Shown here: positions 7,120 through 15,143 of the stretch, piece by piece | How the letters are laid out: the number at the start of each line of letters is the position of its first letter | How positions within the stretch are numbered: position 1 is the first letter of the stretch | Source of the DNA: Chitinophagales bacterium | GTDB lineage: Bacteria > Bacteroidota > Bacteroidia > Chitinophagales > UBA2359 | Assembly (NCBI GenBank): GCA_020629335.1 | Contig: JAHDDN010000088.1 | Location: forward strand, 1-15,811 | Direction: 5' to 3' | Length of the DNA stretch: 15,811 bases | Program-made: the position numbers and the translations under genes | The notes under the pieces: generated by a model | Databases searched by the model: none | Told to the model about the DNA's origin: nothing | What the model saw: only the letters and a program-made list of their open reading frames with translations

Positions 7120-7172
7120 AAAATCTTAATTTTTTTTGAATTTTTAATTCAAAATATTTCTCTGAACACCCC
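6232..7172 (-). mobile_element. IS4-family insertion sequence fragment
   Basis: Holds the truncated transposase and its left flank. The proposed left end, GGGGTGTTCAGAGA on the minus strand (7159-7172), lies about 40 bp before the transposase start and has the look of an IS terminus, but no matching right end exists because the element is cut at about 6232. No target-site duplication can be seen. The outer boundary is a guess. Confidence 0.45.
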
Positions 7173-7271
7173 TAATGCATAATGATGAATGATAAATATT
7201 TTGTTTGGTGCTGCACACATCGGATTTACGAGCGCAGTAGGAAGCCCCAAATTAAAATAAATTAATAGTAT
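7173..7271. other. Intergenic stretch between IS fragment and BatA-N gene
   Basis: Contains an ATGAATGATAAAT filler run (7181-7199) and a GC-richer segment, GCTGCACACATCGGATTTACG with GCGCAG after it, that can form a weak CTGC/GCAG hairpin. No gene is seen. Confidence 0.4.
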
Positions 7272-8561
7272 TTATGATTTATTGGATTGATTAAAAAAAG
7301 CGTAGGCTCTTTCTAGGAAGAAAAGGAGGATTAACAGTGCGGCTAAATGATAGTGGGCGTTTTGAGTTTTGGAAATAGGAGTTGTATTATTGGCTTGATT
7401 ATTTGGGCGAATATTCGGCATAATTTGTTCGGGAGCGATGGCTAAATTGGTCTTAGGCAATTCGCTTGTCCAGTGATGATTGAGAAGTTGTTGGATAAAG
7501 ATTGGGAAATGAGCTTGCGTCATCCAATTAGTGTGCGTTGGCAAAAATTGAGTGTGTAGAAAGTAATGCATGGCGGTGCTTTTCTCGGCACTTAAAACAG
7601 CTTGATTAAAAGCATTTTTTAGGAGTATTGGCTGCTTAGTATTATTGGCTAAAGTATGCTTAAGCTCTACTTTTGAAGTTGGATAAAAAATAGTGGAAGT
7701 GGATTTTTTATCTGCATTTAGATTAGGAGCGTACTGAAAAATATGGCTTCCATTTTGATGTGCTTCTTGCAAAAAAGGGCTTAATTCATCGGCTGAAAGT
7801 AGGAAATAAAAATCGGCTTTTTTATTGGCTTCTTTTAGCAATTGGGTATTGATTATTTCGATGGAATTATCTTGGGCTTGAATGGCTTTTAGAGCGGCCA
7901 TTACATATTTGGAGTCTGCTTGCTGGGCTTTTTCTTGAATGATTTGTACCCGTACATTTTTGGCTTTATTCTGTGGAATTTCTGCTTGCCATTGCTCCTC
8001 TCCTATTAAAAAATGAATTTCGATATTATCTGAAATATGGGGACGTTCTGAATGATAATTTTTCAGTTGTTGATCTAAAAACACATATTTCTTAGCCGAT
8101 GCTTCAAATTCATTAAGCTGTGTTAAGAGTTGCCAATGATCTTCGGCCTGTATTTTTGTTTCTTCATTCCATTGAGGGAAATTTGGCGCCAAGAAATAGC
8201 TATTATTGCCCTCTTTATTTTTTAGGCTATCTAAAGCGGCACTAAGAGCGGGGCTATTTTGAATATCAGGACTAATAAAGAGGAGATTTTCTATCTGAGT
8301 ACTTTCAGGAGTGTTATTTTCGGTCCAGATCAATTGTACTAAAAAGAGGCATAAGGAAGCAAAAAGTAGGGATCGCAATAATAATTGCCAAAAATCTTTG
8401 AGTTGGATTTGTAAAGTTTGAGGTTTTTCTAGTTTTTCCAAAAGCTTAATACTGCCTATTTTCTTTTTGACAAAACGCTCTCTATTGAATAAGTGAATCA
8501 ATAAGGGGATGAGGAGTGATAAAAGGCCCCAAAACCAGTATGTATTTAGTAAACTTGGCAA
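7272..8561 (-). CDS. BatA-N (aerotolerance regulator N-terminal) domain membrane protein
   Basis: 429 aa. The N-terminus LLNTYWFWGLLSLLIPLLIH and the following LFNRERFVKKKIGSIKLL are typical of the BatA N-terminal domain. A second TM helix lies at about 57-79, a long extracytoplasmic middle follows without a recognisable vWA MIDAS motif, and a C-terminal TM helix is at about 404-422. Such proteins accompany MoxR ATPases and DUF58 proteins in Bacteroidota and probably form the membrane part of that system. The start is a TTG (8559-8561): the frame is open to 8601 but has no ATG, and the TTG puts the N-terminus where the family begins. It is separated from the DUF58 gene by 456 bp holding a terminator, so it may have its own promoter. 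Confidence 0.82.
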   Translation of the reverse strand: MPSLLNTYWFWGLLSLLIPLLIHLFNRERFVKKKIGSIKLLEKLEKPQTLQIQLKDFWQLLLRSLLFASLCLFLVQLIWTENNTPESTQIENLLFISPDIQNSPALSAALDSLKNKEGNNSYFLAPNFPQWNEETKIQAEDHWQLLTQLNEFEASAKKYVFLDQQLKNYHSERPHISDNIEIHFLIGEEQWQAEIPQNKAKNVRVQIIQEKAQQADSKYVMAALKAIQAQDNSIEIINTQLLKEANKKADFYFLLSADELSPFLQEAHQNGSHIFQYAPNLNADKKSTSTIFYPTSKVELKHTLANNTKQPILLKNAFNQAVLSAEKSTAMHYFLHTQFLPTHTNWMTQAHFPIFIQQLLNHHWTSELPKTNLAIAPEQIMPNIRPNNQANNTTPISKTQNAHYHLAALLILLFFLERAYAFFNQSNKS

Positions 8562-8603
8562 TTGGTGAATATTGAACTCGTTTAAAGTTTTTCTGCTGGC
8601 TTA

Positions 8604-8704
8604 GAAAATGGCTATTTTTTCGTATTTCTTCGTTATTTTATCGGTACGTAGCGCTGCTATGCGCCTCAAAAATGCCTTGAACTACAAAAAAACAGCTCAT
8701 TTTC
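8604..8704. repeat. 101-bp palindromic intergenic repeat
   Basis: The ends are GAAAATGGCT (8604) and AGCTCATTTTC (8694-8704), inverted. The next ~20 bp on each side also pair imperfectly (TTTTTTCGTATTTCTTCG against CCTTGAACTACAAAAAAA). The centre CGTAGCGCTGCTATGCG forms a small bulged hairpin. The minus strand shares words in order with the element at 15284-15443: TTTTGTA, CAAGGC, AGGCG, GCAGCGC and AACGAAG. Confidence 0.65.
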
Positions 8705-8735
8705 AGCTTCATCACAAAACTTTAAATGAGTTCAT

Positions 8736-8770
8736 AATAAAAAAAGGGGGAAAAGCAGTGCTATTCCCCC
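8736..8770 (-). terminator. Intrinsic terminator after the DUF58 gene
   Basis: Read on the minus strand: GGGGGAA, an 11-nt loop, TTCCCCC, then TTTTTTTATT. The stem is 8746-8752 with 8764-8770. It is the strongest terminator in the window and lies 248 bp after the DUF58 stop. Transcription of tldD-...-DUF58 probably ends here, before the BatA-N gene. Confidence 0.82.
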
Positions 8771-9017
8771 ATTACAAAAACATTCTTAACTAAACCAAAA
8801 AAAATTTATTTTGCTTTTACGATTATGCCATTTTCAGATAAGCGTTTAAACAGCTTTCGAATGATTAACACGTTTAAGAATGATATAGTTTAAATTTAAC
8901 AAAAAAAATTGTTTTTCAAAAAACTAATGCTATAAAACATCCATTTAATTAACTATAGCTAATAGTTTTTCAGTTTTTTATACAATTAATTTTTATAAAA
9001 CTCTATAGATTCAATTT

Positions 9018-9881
9018 TCATTTTTTGTTTAATAATTGTCTCAGTAAGCTACCCATACTCTTAACAAAGTTTATACGATGGAAGCTACATAAAGGAAACA
9101 TTATTTCTTTTTTAAATTGATCAAGCACTGCTTGCAAATTTGCTTGATAAGCTTCTTGAGCTTGTTTTGGGTTGACTTTAACTTTTTGATTAGTTTCTAA
9201 ATCTTCAAACTCGATCAAGCCTTCTTCAAAATCAAGTGTCCTTTCCTTATCTGACTGCAAAAATAGTACCCAAAATTCTGTATTTTTATTTCTAAGGGTT
9301 TTTAAATAACTAACAATCTCTGTATTATGTTCTAATAAATCACTTATAAATATTATTGTTCGTTTCTCTTCACTGGAATTTAGTTGATGTTGAATGCTGG
9401 TCGGAAACTTCCCTTCTGCTTTGGTAGTAATCAATTGATGAAGTAATAAAGAGAGTTTATTTCTTCTATTCTTTTTTGCTAAGAATACTTGTTGAACATC
9501 ATTTAAGCTTAAGAGGGAATAAGTATCTCCTTGTTTTTCTGCTATATACGCCAATGCTCCAATCAACATATTGGCACAATCTAATTTTTTAATCCCATCC
9601 TCCTCATAATTCATAGAGGCACTGGCATCTAAAATAAAATGAAAATGATGTTGTTTGGTTTCTTCTGATTGTTTAATATAGTAGCGATTAGAACGGGCTG
9701 CCAACTTCCAATCTAAGCTTCGAATGTCATCTCCTGCTTGGTATTCTCGGTATTGAGCAAACTCAATATTGGCTCCTAATAGACTGCTATTATGTCGGCC
9801 ACCTAACACTTCACTGACTATTTGTTTAATCAGGATTTGAAAGGATTGTACATTTTTAAGACGTTGTGGATCAAAGTTCAT
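9018..9881 (-). CDS. DUF58 / vWA-like protein
   Basis: 287 aa. The DUF58 signature is clear: REYQAGDDIRSLDWKLAARS (about 45-64) followed by a von Willebrand A-type fold with the MIDAS motif DASASM (85-90). Later blocks fit vWA strands, such as RTIIFISDLLE near 175. DUF58 proteins are partners of MoxR-type AAA ATPases; the ATPase is thought to act as a chaperone for vWA-domain clients. There is no signal peptide or TM helix, so it is cytoplasmic. The ATG at 9881 lies 10 bp after the MoxR stop, so the two are co-transcribed. The biochemical role is not established. Confidence 0.9.
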   Translation of the reverse strand: MNFDPQRLKNVQSFQILIKQIVSEVLGGRHNSSLLGANIEFAQYREYQAGDDIRSLDWKLAARSNRYYIKQSEETKQHHFHFILDASASMNYEEDGIKKLDCANMLIGALAYIAEKQGDTYSLLSLNDVQQVFLAKKNRRNKLSLLLHQLITTKAEGKFPTSIQHQLNSSEEKRTIIFISDLLEHNTEIVSYLKTLRNKNTEFWVLFLQSDKERTLDFEEGLIEFEDLETNQKVKVNPKQAQEAYQANLQAVLDQFKKEIMFPLCSFHRINFVKSMGSLLRQLLNKK

Positions 9882-9891
9882 ACAGAGGCTA

Positions 9892-10875
9892 TCATATTAC
9901 ATTGGGCATCTCTACTTGCTCCAATAAAAGATCAGTAATATCGTCTGAGGTAATACCATCAGCCTCTCCTTTATAATTGACTAGTATTCTGTGCCTTAAT
10001 ACCGGATGTGCCAAGGCTTTAATATCTTCAGGAGTGACAGCGTACCTTCCATTTAATAAGGCATTCGCTTTAGCACTTAAGATGAGTGCCTGACCTGCTC
10101 TTGTGCCTGCTCCCCATTCTACCCATTTCTTAATAGCATCAATCGCTGTCAAAGATGGGCGAGTTTCTCGAATAAGCTGATTGACAAAGGTGAGCATATC
10201 CATGCTTATCATCACTTGTCGTACTAAGTTCTGAAGCTGGAGGATATCGTCTCCACTAATGACGGCATTCAATTGTGTACTAGTATCAGAGGTGGTGGAT
10301 TTTAGAATATCTAATTCTTTTTGTTCGCTAGGATAATTTAAGCGTAGATATAATAGAAAGCGATCTAACTGTGCTTCAGGCAAAGGATAAGTACCTGCTT
10401 GTTCGATGGGGTTTTGAGTGGCTAATAAAAAGAAGGGTTTAGGAAGATGGTACTCTTGGCCATTATATGTCACCGCTCTATCTTGCATCGCTTCTAAGAG
10501 CGCTGATTGGGTTTTGGGAGGAGTTCGATTGATTTCATCCGCTAAGACAATGTTTGCAAATACAGGTCCTTTATTAAATTGAAAATCCGCTTGCCCATCT
10601 TTTTGTCGAAGTATTTCTGTACCGATTATATCCGTAGGCATCAAATCGGGTGTGAACTGAATTCGTCTGAAGTTTAAGTCCATTGCTTGAGACAGTGTAC
10701 GAATCAGCATAGTCTTTCCTAGACCAGGTACTCCTTCTAAAAGTGCATGACCATTGGCTAAGATCGCTACCAATAGTTGATCAACGATCTTTTCTTGTCC
10801 AATGATTACTTTTTGAACTTCTGATTTTAGATCAGTTGCCTTTTTTATCAGTCCTGCTATTTCATTTTCGGTCAT
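9892..10875 (-). CDS. MoxR-family AAA+ ATPase
   Basis: 327 aa, the usual length. Motifs: Walker A GVPGLGKT (48-55), Walker B LADEINR (111-117), the helix-2 insert region QAMDLNFRRIQFTPDLMP, the sensor region ATQNPIEQAGTYPLPEAQLD, and a C-terminal lid with AGTRAGQALILSAKA and the sensor-2-like DIKALAHPVLRHRI. MoxR ATPases act as chaperones that insert cofactors into, or remodel, partner proteins, usually ones with vWA domains; the DUF58 gene directly downstream is the natural partner. The start overlaps closely with the upstream gene: the DUF4159 stop (TGA) and this ATG are one base apart (TGATATG), so translational coupling is likely. Confidence 0.95.
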   Translation of the reverse strand: MTENEIAGLIKKATDLKSEVQKVIIGQEKIVDQLLVAILANGHALLEGVPGLGKTMLIRTLSQAMDLNFRRIQFTPDLMPTDIIGTEILRQKDGQADFQFNKGPVFANIVLADEINRTPPKTQSALLEAMQDRAVTYNGQEYHLPKPFFLLATQNPIEQAGTYPLPEAQLDRFLLYLRLNYPSEQKELDILKSTTSDTSTQLNAVISGDDILQLQNLVRQVMISMDMLTFVNQLIRETRPSLTAIDAIKKWVEWGAGTRAGQALILSAKANALLNGRYAVTPEDIKALAHPVLRHRILVNYKGEADGITSDDITDLLLEQVEMPNVI

Positions 10876-10876
10876 A

Positions 10877-11491
10877 TCACGCCGTTAAGGAATAAATCAC
10901 GATATTGACACCAAATTTGGTATTATCTACTGCCAACCATCTTTTATTTCTAAAATCATAATCCCATTCACAACCATAATCTTTATTGCTATAAAGCACG
11001 CCTATTCGATCATTGATTTCAATAGCTTTGAGATAATCGTGCACCATATCATCTCCCCAACCATTAAGTTCTACTGAAGTCGCTGGTGGGCCTTTTTTGA
11101 ATTCAAAAAAGCAGTTGTAAATAGCGTGTGTGTTGGGAATTTTTTTCAAAGCTGTGGGGCCAAAGATCAGCTCCATTTCTCTTTCAAATGACTTAGCAAA
11201 CAGCCCATCAATATCATGGTTACAATCATCTACAAAGACAAAGCCGCCATTTTTCACATATTGCTCAAAATTGCGACGCTCTGCTTTGGTAAATTGAACC
11301 AACTTATGACCACTGAGATAGCAAAATGGCACTTCAAAAATGTCATTGCTACTCAGTGGGATAATCCGTTCTTCCGGCTCTATATCCAAGCTAGTGTACT
11401 CCACCAGCGAGTGAAGGAGATTGGACGGCATTCTTTGATCCGTATCCCAATCGCCAGAATCATATTGCAATCGGGTAAAAACGAATTTCAT
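10877..11491 (-). CDS. DUF4159 domain protein
   Basis: 204 aa, consisting only of a DUF4159 domain. The typical order of blocks is present: an N-terminal FTRLQYDSGDWD, NLLHSLVEYTSLDI, the YLSGHKLVQFT block, and YVKNGGFVFVDDCNHDID (about 85-100), then GDDMVHDYLKAIEI and a GCEWDY block. The fold is expected to resemble a glutamine amidotransferase/ThuA-like Rossmann domain. Larger DUF4159 proteins of the BatA family carry this domain outside the membrane, but here there is no signal peptide or TM helix, so it is likely cytoplasmic. It lies between tldE (20-bp gap) and MoxR (1-bp gap), which places it firmly in the operon. Function unknown. Confidence 0.87.
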   Translation of the reverse strand: MKFVFTRLQYDSGDWDTDQRMPSNLLHSLVEYTSLDIEPEERIIPLSSNDIFEVPFCYLSGHKLVQFTKAERRNFEQYVKNGGFVFVDDCNHDIDGLFAKSFEREMELIFGPTALKKIPNTHAIYNCFFEFKKGPPATSVELNGWGDDMVHDYLKAIEINDRIGVLYSNKDYGCEWDYDFRNKRWLAVDNTKFGVNIVIYSLTA

Positions 11492-11511
11492 TTATTGGAC
11501 TGTTTTAAGGT

Positions 11512-12828
11512 TTATATGGCATCTGATAAACTGGTGAAAGTAAAGTCTCTTACTTTCATAGTAGGAATCATATGGCCATCAATACGAATTGGTTCTCCTA
11601 ATTCTTCCAAATTATTCAACATAATAATCGGGCTTTCATTGAATCGAAGATTCTTGATTGGATACTTAATTTCTCCATTCTCAATATAGAAAGTACCATC
11701 TCTTGTCAAGCCTGTATAAAGTAAGGTTTGTGGATCAACATTTCTGATATACCAAGTACGAGTTAACAATATTCCCTTCTTGGTATTTTTGATCATTTCT
11801 TCTGTTGTAGCCTTGCCACCTTCCATTAAAATATTAGCAGGATATGGTACAGGATCTACCCCATTCTTTTGTGCCCAATAACGAGAGTAGGTCATATTTT
11901 TAATTACTCCCTTTTCAAAGAAAGTCATTTTCTTACGTGGCAAACCAGATCCCGTCCAAGTAGAACGTGGTGCTCTTGGATCTAATGGATCGGTATATAT
12001 CGTTACTCGCTCATCTAGTAATTGCTCTCCTAAACGAGTTCCTCCACCAGTTTTCGAAAGATAGCTTCTTCCCTCATCAGCAGAACGAGCATCAATATTC
12101 CAGAACATCGTTCTTAGCAATCCTATAGAAGCGGCTGGCTCTAAGATAACTGTATATTTACCTGGTTCAATGGCTTTTGCATCAACAGACTTACTCGCTT
12201 TTTCTGCGGCAATAGCAGTTGCTTTAGCGGTGTCTAATAAACTGATGTCATTATAATCTCTAATGGCATAACCAGATCCCGTACCGTCATCTGTTCTGAC
12301 CGTTACCGAAAAGTCTGCACTAGTAGATTGATCATAAGCAAACAGACCTTTGCTATTCATCATCGCATCAAAACCATGATAGTTTTCTAAGAAACCAGCT
12401 GCGACCAAGCCTTTACCCTTGCATTGCATCATACTTGCTTGCGCTAACTCCGCTCTCTGAGTCGGCGTAACATTTAAGGACTGTTTAGACATCGTGATCG
12501 ATTGATCATATTTTTGAGGCTCTAAAAAATCCATAAACTCTGGATTGGCAGGAGCATATTTGGCTAATTCTTCTGATCTTCTGACTACCTTCTCTAAAGA
12601 AGCATCATCAAATTCATTAATCGTAGAACTACCCAATTGTTTGCCAAAAGCAGAAGCTACCTCTAAAGAAGTATTATCTTCAGAGCCACTAGTAGAAACG
12701 GTATTTCGTGCATAACGAATATTCCCACCAGTATAACCACTTAGATTAGCTTCACATTGATCTGCTTTAGACAAGGCCATTACCTTGGCTAATATTGTTT
12801 TTGCGTCTTCTCTACTTAGAATAGGCAT
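11512..12828 (-). CDS. TldE/PmbA-like protein (TldD partner)
   Basis: 438 aa, TldD/PmbA family. It lacks the HExxxH motif of the protease subunit: the equivalent site reads ILEPAASIGLLRTMFW. It is therefore the TldE/PmbA-type non-metal partner. Family features seen: an N-terminal domain with GNIRYARNTVSTSG, then a C-terminal barrel with TWTGSGLPRKKMTFFEKG and the ending IENGEIKYPIKNLRFNES. In E. coli TldD and TldE form a heterodimer that cleaves unfolded peptides, including microcin B17 precursor and CcdA. There is no signal peptide, unlike the upstream TldD-like gene. Start ATG at 12828, 96 bp after tldD; 20 bp before the DUF4159 gene. Confidence 0.88.
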   Translation of the reverse strand: MPILSREDAKTILAKVMALSKADQCEANLSGYTGGNIRYARNTVSTSGSEDNTSLEVASAFGKQLGSSTINEFDDASLEKVVRRSEELAKYAPANPEFMDFLEPQKYDQSITMSKQSLNVTPTQRAELAQASMMQCKGKGLVAAGFLENYHGFDAMMNSKGLFAYDQSTSADFSVTVRTDDGTGSGYAIRDYNDISLLDTAKATAIAAEKASKSVDAKAIEPGKYTVILEPAASIGLLRTMFWNIDARSADEGRSYLSKTGGGTRLGEQLLDERVTIYTDPLDPRAPRSTWTGSGLPRKKMTFFEKGVIKNMTYSRYWAQKNGVDPVPYPANILMEGGKATTEEMIKNTKKGILLTRTWYIRNVDPQTLLYTGLTRDGTFYIENGEIKYPIKNLRFNESPIIMLNNLEELGEPIRIDGHMIPTMKVRDFTFTSLSDAI

Positions 12829-12924
12829 ATTTAATTTATTTTATGGTAAGCTATTAAGAGATGGATCCTAATCAACTCACTAATTTTTTAATTTTTATTG
12901 ATGAAAAAATAAGAAGTATCATTC

Positions 12925-14565
12925 TTATATTTTTCTGGCCGTATTAATCACATTGACTCCATTGAAACGAGTAGTCGAACTACCATGAGATACCGCACTC
13001 ACCTGTGAAGGCTGTCCCTTACCATCGAAGAAAGTACCAAAGATTCGATAGTCGCTTTCATCACAAATAGACTCACAAGAATTCCAAAACTCTTGCGTAT
13101 TGGATTGATAAGCTACATCCTCTACTTCTCCTTTGATTTTTCCATTTTCTACTTCAAAGAACATCGTTCCTCCAAATTGGAAATTATAACGCTGTTGATC
13201 AATTGAGTAAGAACCTCTTCCTACGATATAGATTCCTTTTTCTGTATCTGAAATCATATCCTCCACCGAATACTTTTCCTTTCCTGGACGCAAAGAAACA
13301 TTCGGCATTCGCTGGAATTGTACTGAACTCCAAGAATCTGCATAACAACAACCATGAGAAGCATCCTGATCAATCATGTGAATCTGATCTCTAATCGCTT
13401 GATAATTGACCAAAACACCATCTTTTACCAAATCCCACTCTTTCGTTTCTACCCCTTCATCATCATAACCTACTGCACCTAAAGAACCCACTTGCTTTTT
13501 ATCCGCAAATAAATTCACCTTTTCATTACCATATTTAAATGACTTAGTTTTCCACTTATCAATAGTCGCAAAGCTAGTGCCTGCATAATTGGCTTCATAA
13601 CCCAATACACGATCTAATTCTAGTGGATGTCCAACAGACTCATGTATAGTCAAACCTAAATGATTAGGCTCCAATATCAAGTCATATTTACCTGGCTCAA
13701 TAGAATTAGCCGTCAATTTAGCCTTTACTTGTCTACCAGCATCTGCGGCATCCTCCAGCATATCATAAGAATTCTTATAAACCTTCACACCACCAGGACA
13801 AATAATCTTATCCTCTGCTTTAGGCTCTAAATACTCATAGCCCATTCCCATAGGTGCGCCTAATGATTGACGAGAACGGAATTTCCCCGTTTCTTTATCA
13901 ATAGCCGTCGCAGTGAAGGTTGGCCAAATACGATGTACATCCTGCTCTATATAAGAACCATCCGTAGAAGCAAAGTACTTTTTCTCATTTACTGAAAAAA
14001 GCGCACTATTCACATAACTCGCACCTGCCTCTTGTGCCTTCGCATTCGCCGACAATAATAAATCTACCTTATCAGCAATTGGCACCTCTAAAGAACTCTT
14101 TACAATAGGTGTTTTCCAAGTCACCTCTCCTACCCCTTTAGTCGCAGCCAGTTTCACAGGTTCCGTCTGAAGGATATTATTCGCCTTAGCAATCGCAACT
14201 GCTTGTTCGGCTGTTCTTGCCATAGACTCTTCAGAGACATCACTGCTAGAAGCAAATCCCCAAGTACCATTGACAATCACTCTAATACCAATACCATAAG
14301 ATTCCGTATTGACAATATTTTGCACCTTGTCTTCTCTGGTATAAATATATTGATTCAAATATCTACCAATCCGAACATCCGCATAAGAAGCGCCCTTTGT
14401 AGTCGCCGAGTTTAAAGCAATGTCCGATAATTTTTTCTTAGTAGCAGTGTCCATTATCGGGGTGATCATCACTTCCGTTGGTACCTCACTACCGATTAGT
14501 GGAACGCATAATATGGTTCCTCCAGCCCCTAAGCCAGCTAATTGAATGAATTTACGTCTCTTCAT
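12925..14565 (-). CDS. TldD-like metalloprotease with Tat-type signal
   Basis: 546 aa. It starts MKRRKFIQLAGLGAGG, a twin-arginine (RR) motif followed by a hydrophobic stretch, so export in folded form is likely. The TldD domain has the metal site HESVGHPLELD (H308, E309, H313), GYEANYAGTSF, the block FQRMPNVSLRPG (about 417-428) and the C-terminal GQPSQVSAVSHG. In E. coli TldD the third zinc ligand is a Cys in a CGKEGQ motif near the C-terminus; the matching position here appears to be Asp (FFDGKGQ, D514). The protein is longer than E. coli TldD, partly through the signal and a ~30-residue linker. First gene of the run toward DUF58. Start ATG at 14565. Confidence 0.9.
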   Translation of the reverse strand: MKRRKFIQLAGLGAGGTILCVPLIGSEVPTEVMITPIMDTATKKKLSDIALNSATTKGASYADVRIGRYLNQYIYTREDKVQNIVNTESYGIGIRVIVNGTWGFASSSDVSEESMARTAEQAVAIAKANNILQTEPVKLAATKGVGEVTWKTPIVKSSLEVPIADKVDLLLSANAKAQEAGASYVNSALFSVNEKKYFASTDGSYIEQDVHRIWPTFTATAIDKETGKFRSRQSLGAPMGMGYEYLEPKAEDKIICPGGVKVYKNSYDMLEDAADAGRQVKAKLTANSIEPGKYDLILEPNHLGLTIHESVGHPLELDRVLGYEANYAGTSFATIDKWKTKSFKYGNEKVNLFADKKQVGSLGAVGYDDEGVETKEWDLVKDGVLVNYQAIRDQIHMIDQDASHGCCYADSWSSVQFQRMPNVSLRPGKEKYSVEDMISDTEKGIYIVGRGSYSIDQQRYNFQFGGTMFFEVENGKIKGEVEDVAYQSNTQEFWNSCESICDESDYRIFGTFFDGKGQPSQVSAVSHGSSTTRFNGVNVINTARKI

Positions 14566-14811
14566 ATTTTTGATTGTTTTCCTATTGCCCCAATTTAAGG
14601 TTTATTGCATCCTTATACAAATGAATACCAAACAAATGTTAGCTACTTTCTAATTTTTTAACATTTCTTTTGATGGGCGCATCCCGATCCTTTTTTTCAT
14701 TCCAAATTGAGCATAATATTTGGGGCGCAACCATGCGCTTGAAAAAGCAAGTGCGAAGCACGAGCCATTCATCGTTTATAATTCATCATTCATCGTTCGC
14801 CAAAGGCGCAT
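14566..14811. other. Non-coding leader region upstream of the tldD-like gene
   Basis: The part nearest tldD (14566-14665) is AT-rich and could hold its promoter, but I see no convincing TAnnTTTG with a -33 partner. Further out are a GGGCGCATCCC word, a short GCGC hairpin (14725-14738, a weak GTAGGGGCG relative), GCGCTTG/CAAGTGC words and an ATTCATCATTCATCG filler run. No gene is seen. Confidence 0.5.
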
Positions 14812-14953
14812 GGTCGGGCTATCCACTATTATGTGGCTATGATCCTCCTACTCTGCTAAGTCCTGCTTGTCTTCCCTGCGGGCAAGCCATCGCAGCACTA
14901 AGCGCCGTAAGTCGCATCATGGACGCCACATACCGCTCCTATCCCTTGCGCAT
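14812..14953 (-). repeat. ~140-bp structured intergenic repeat, copy 2
   Basis: Same element as 2609-2746. Stems: TATGTGGC (14830-14837) with GCCACATA (14925-14932); ATGAT with ATCAT just inside; AGTCCTGC (14859-14866) with GCAGCACT (14892-14899, one mismatch); and GCTTG(T)C with G(G)CAAGC around CCCTGCGGG. The inner stems differ in sequence from copy 1 but remain paired. On the minus strand it runs from GCGCAAGGGATAGG to AGCCCGACC and lies about 250 bp before the tldD-like start. Confidence 0.85.
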
Positions 14954-15023
14954 TTAAGGATATTGATATACATTAAAAAACAAAATACTAACTACTCATT
15001 ACTTCCTACCCACTACTAAAACA

Positions 15024-15054
15024 GCCACATATCGCTCCTATCCCTTGCGCATTT
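15024..15054 (-). repeat. Truncated third copy of the structured repeat
   Basis: GCCACATATCGCTCCTATCC and the following CTTGCGCATTT match the 14925-14956 end of copy 2 with one change. The copy is cut exactly at the outer edge of the GCCACATA stem arm; the partner arm and core are absent. Confidence 0.75.
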
Positions 15055-15143
15055 TTATTTGGTATTGGGTATAAGGTAATGAGTATTGAGATAAAATAAG
15101 GGGAATCATATAAAATCTGCCAAAGGCACAACAAAACGTATAG

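Larger units (their letters stand above)
8562..9017. other. 456-bp non-coding gap between DUF58 and BatA-N genes
   Basis: Very AT-rich from 8790 to 9017. It holds a palindromic repeat (8604-8704) and a minus-strand terminator (8736-8770). A 61-codon plus-strand frame falls wholly within these repeats and has no coding look. Confidence 0.6.

Noticed and set aside
8608..8793. Plus-strand frame of 61 codons
   Set aside because: Composed of the palindromic repeat and the terminator stem.
11216..11689. Plus-strand frame of 157 codons
   Set aside because: Antisense to the DUF4159 and TldE-like genes, both well supported on the minus strand.
14670..14957. Plus-strand frame of 95 codons
   Set aside because: Covers filler repeats and structured repeat copy 2; resemblance to the 2534-2821 frame reflects repeat homology at DNA level, not a protein family.
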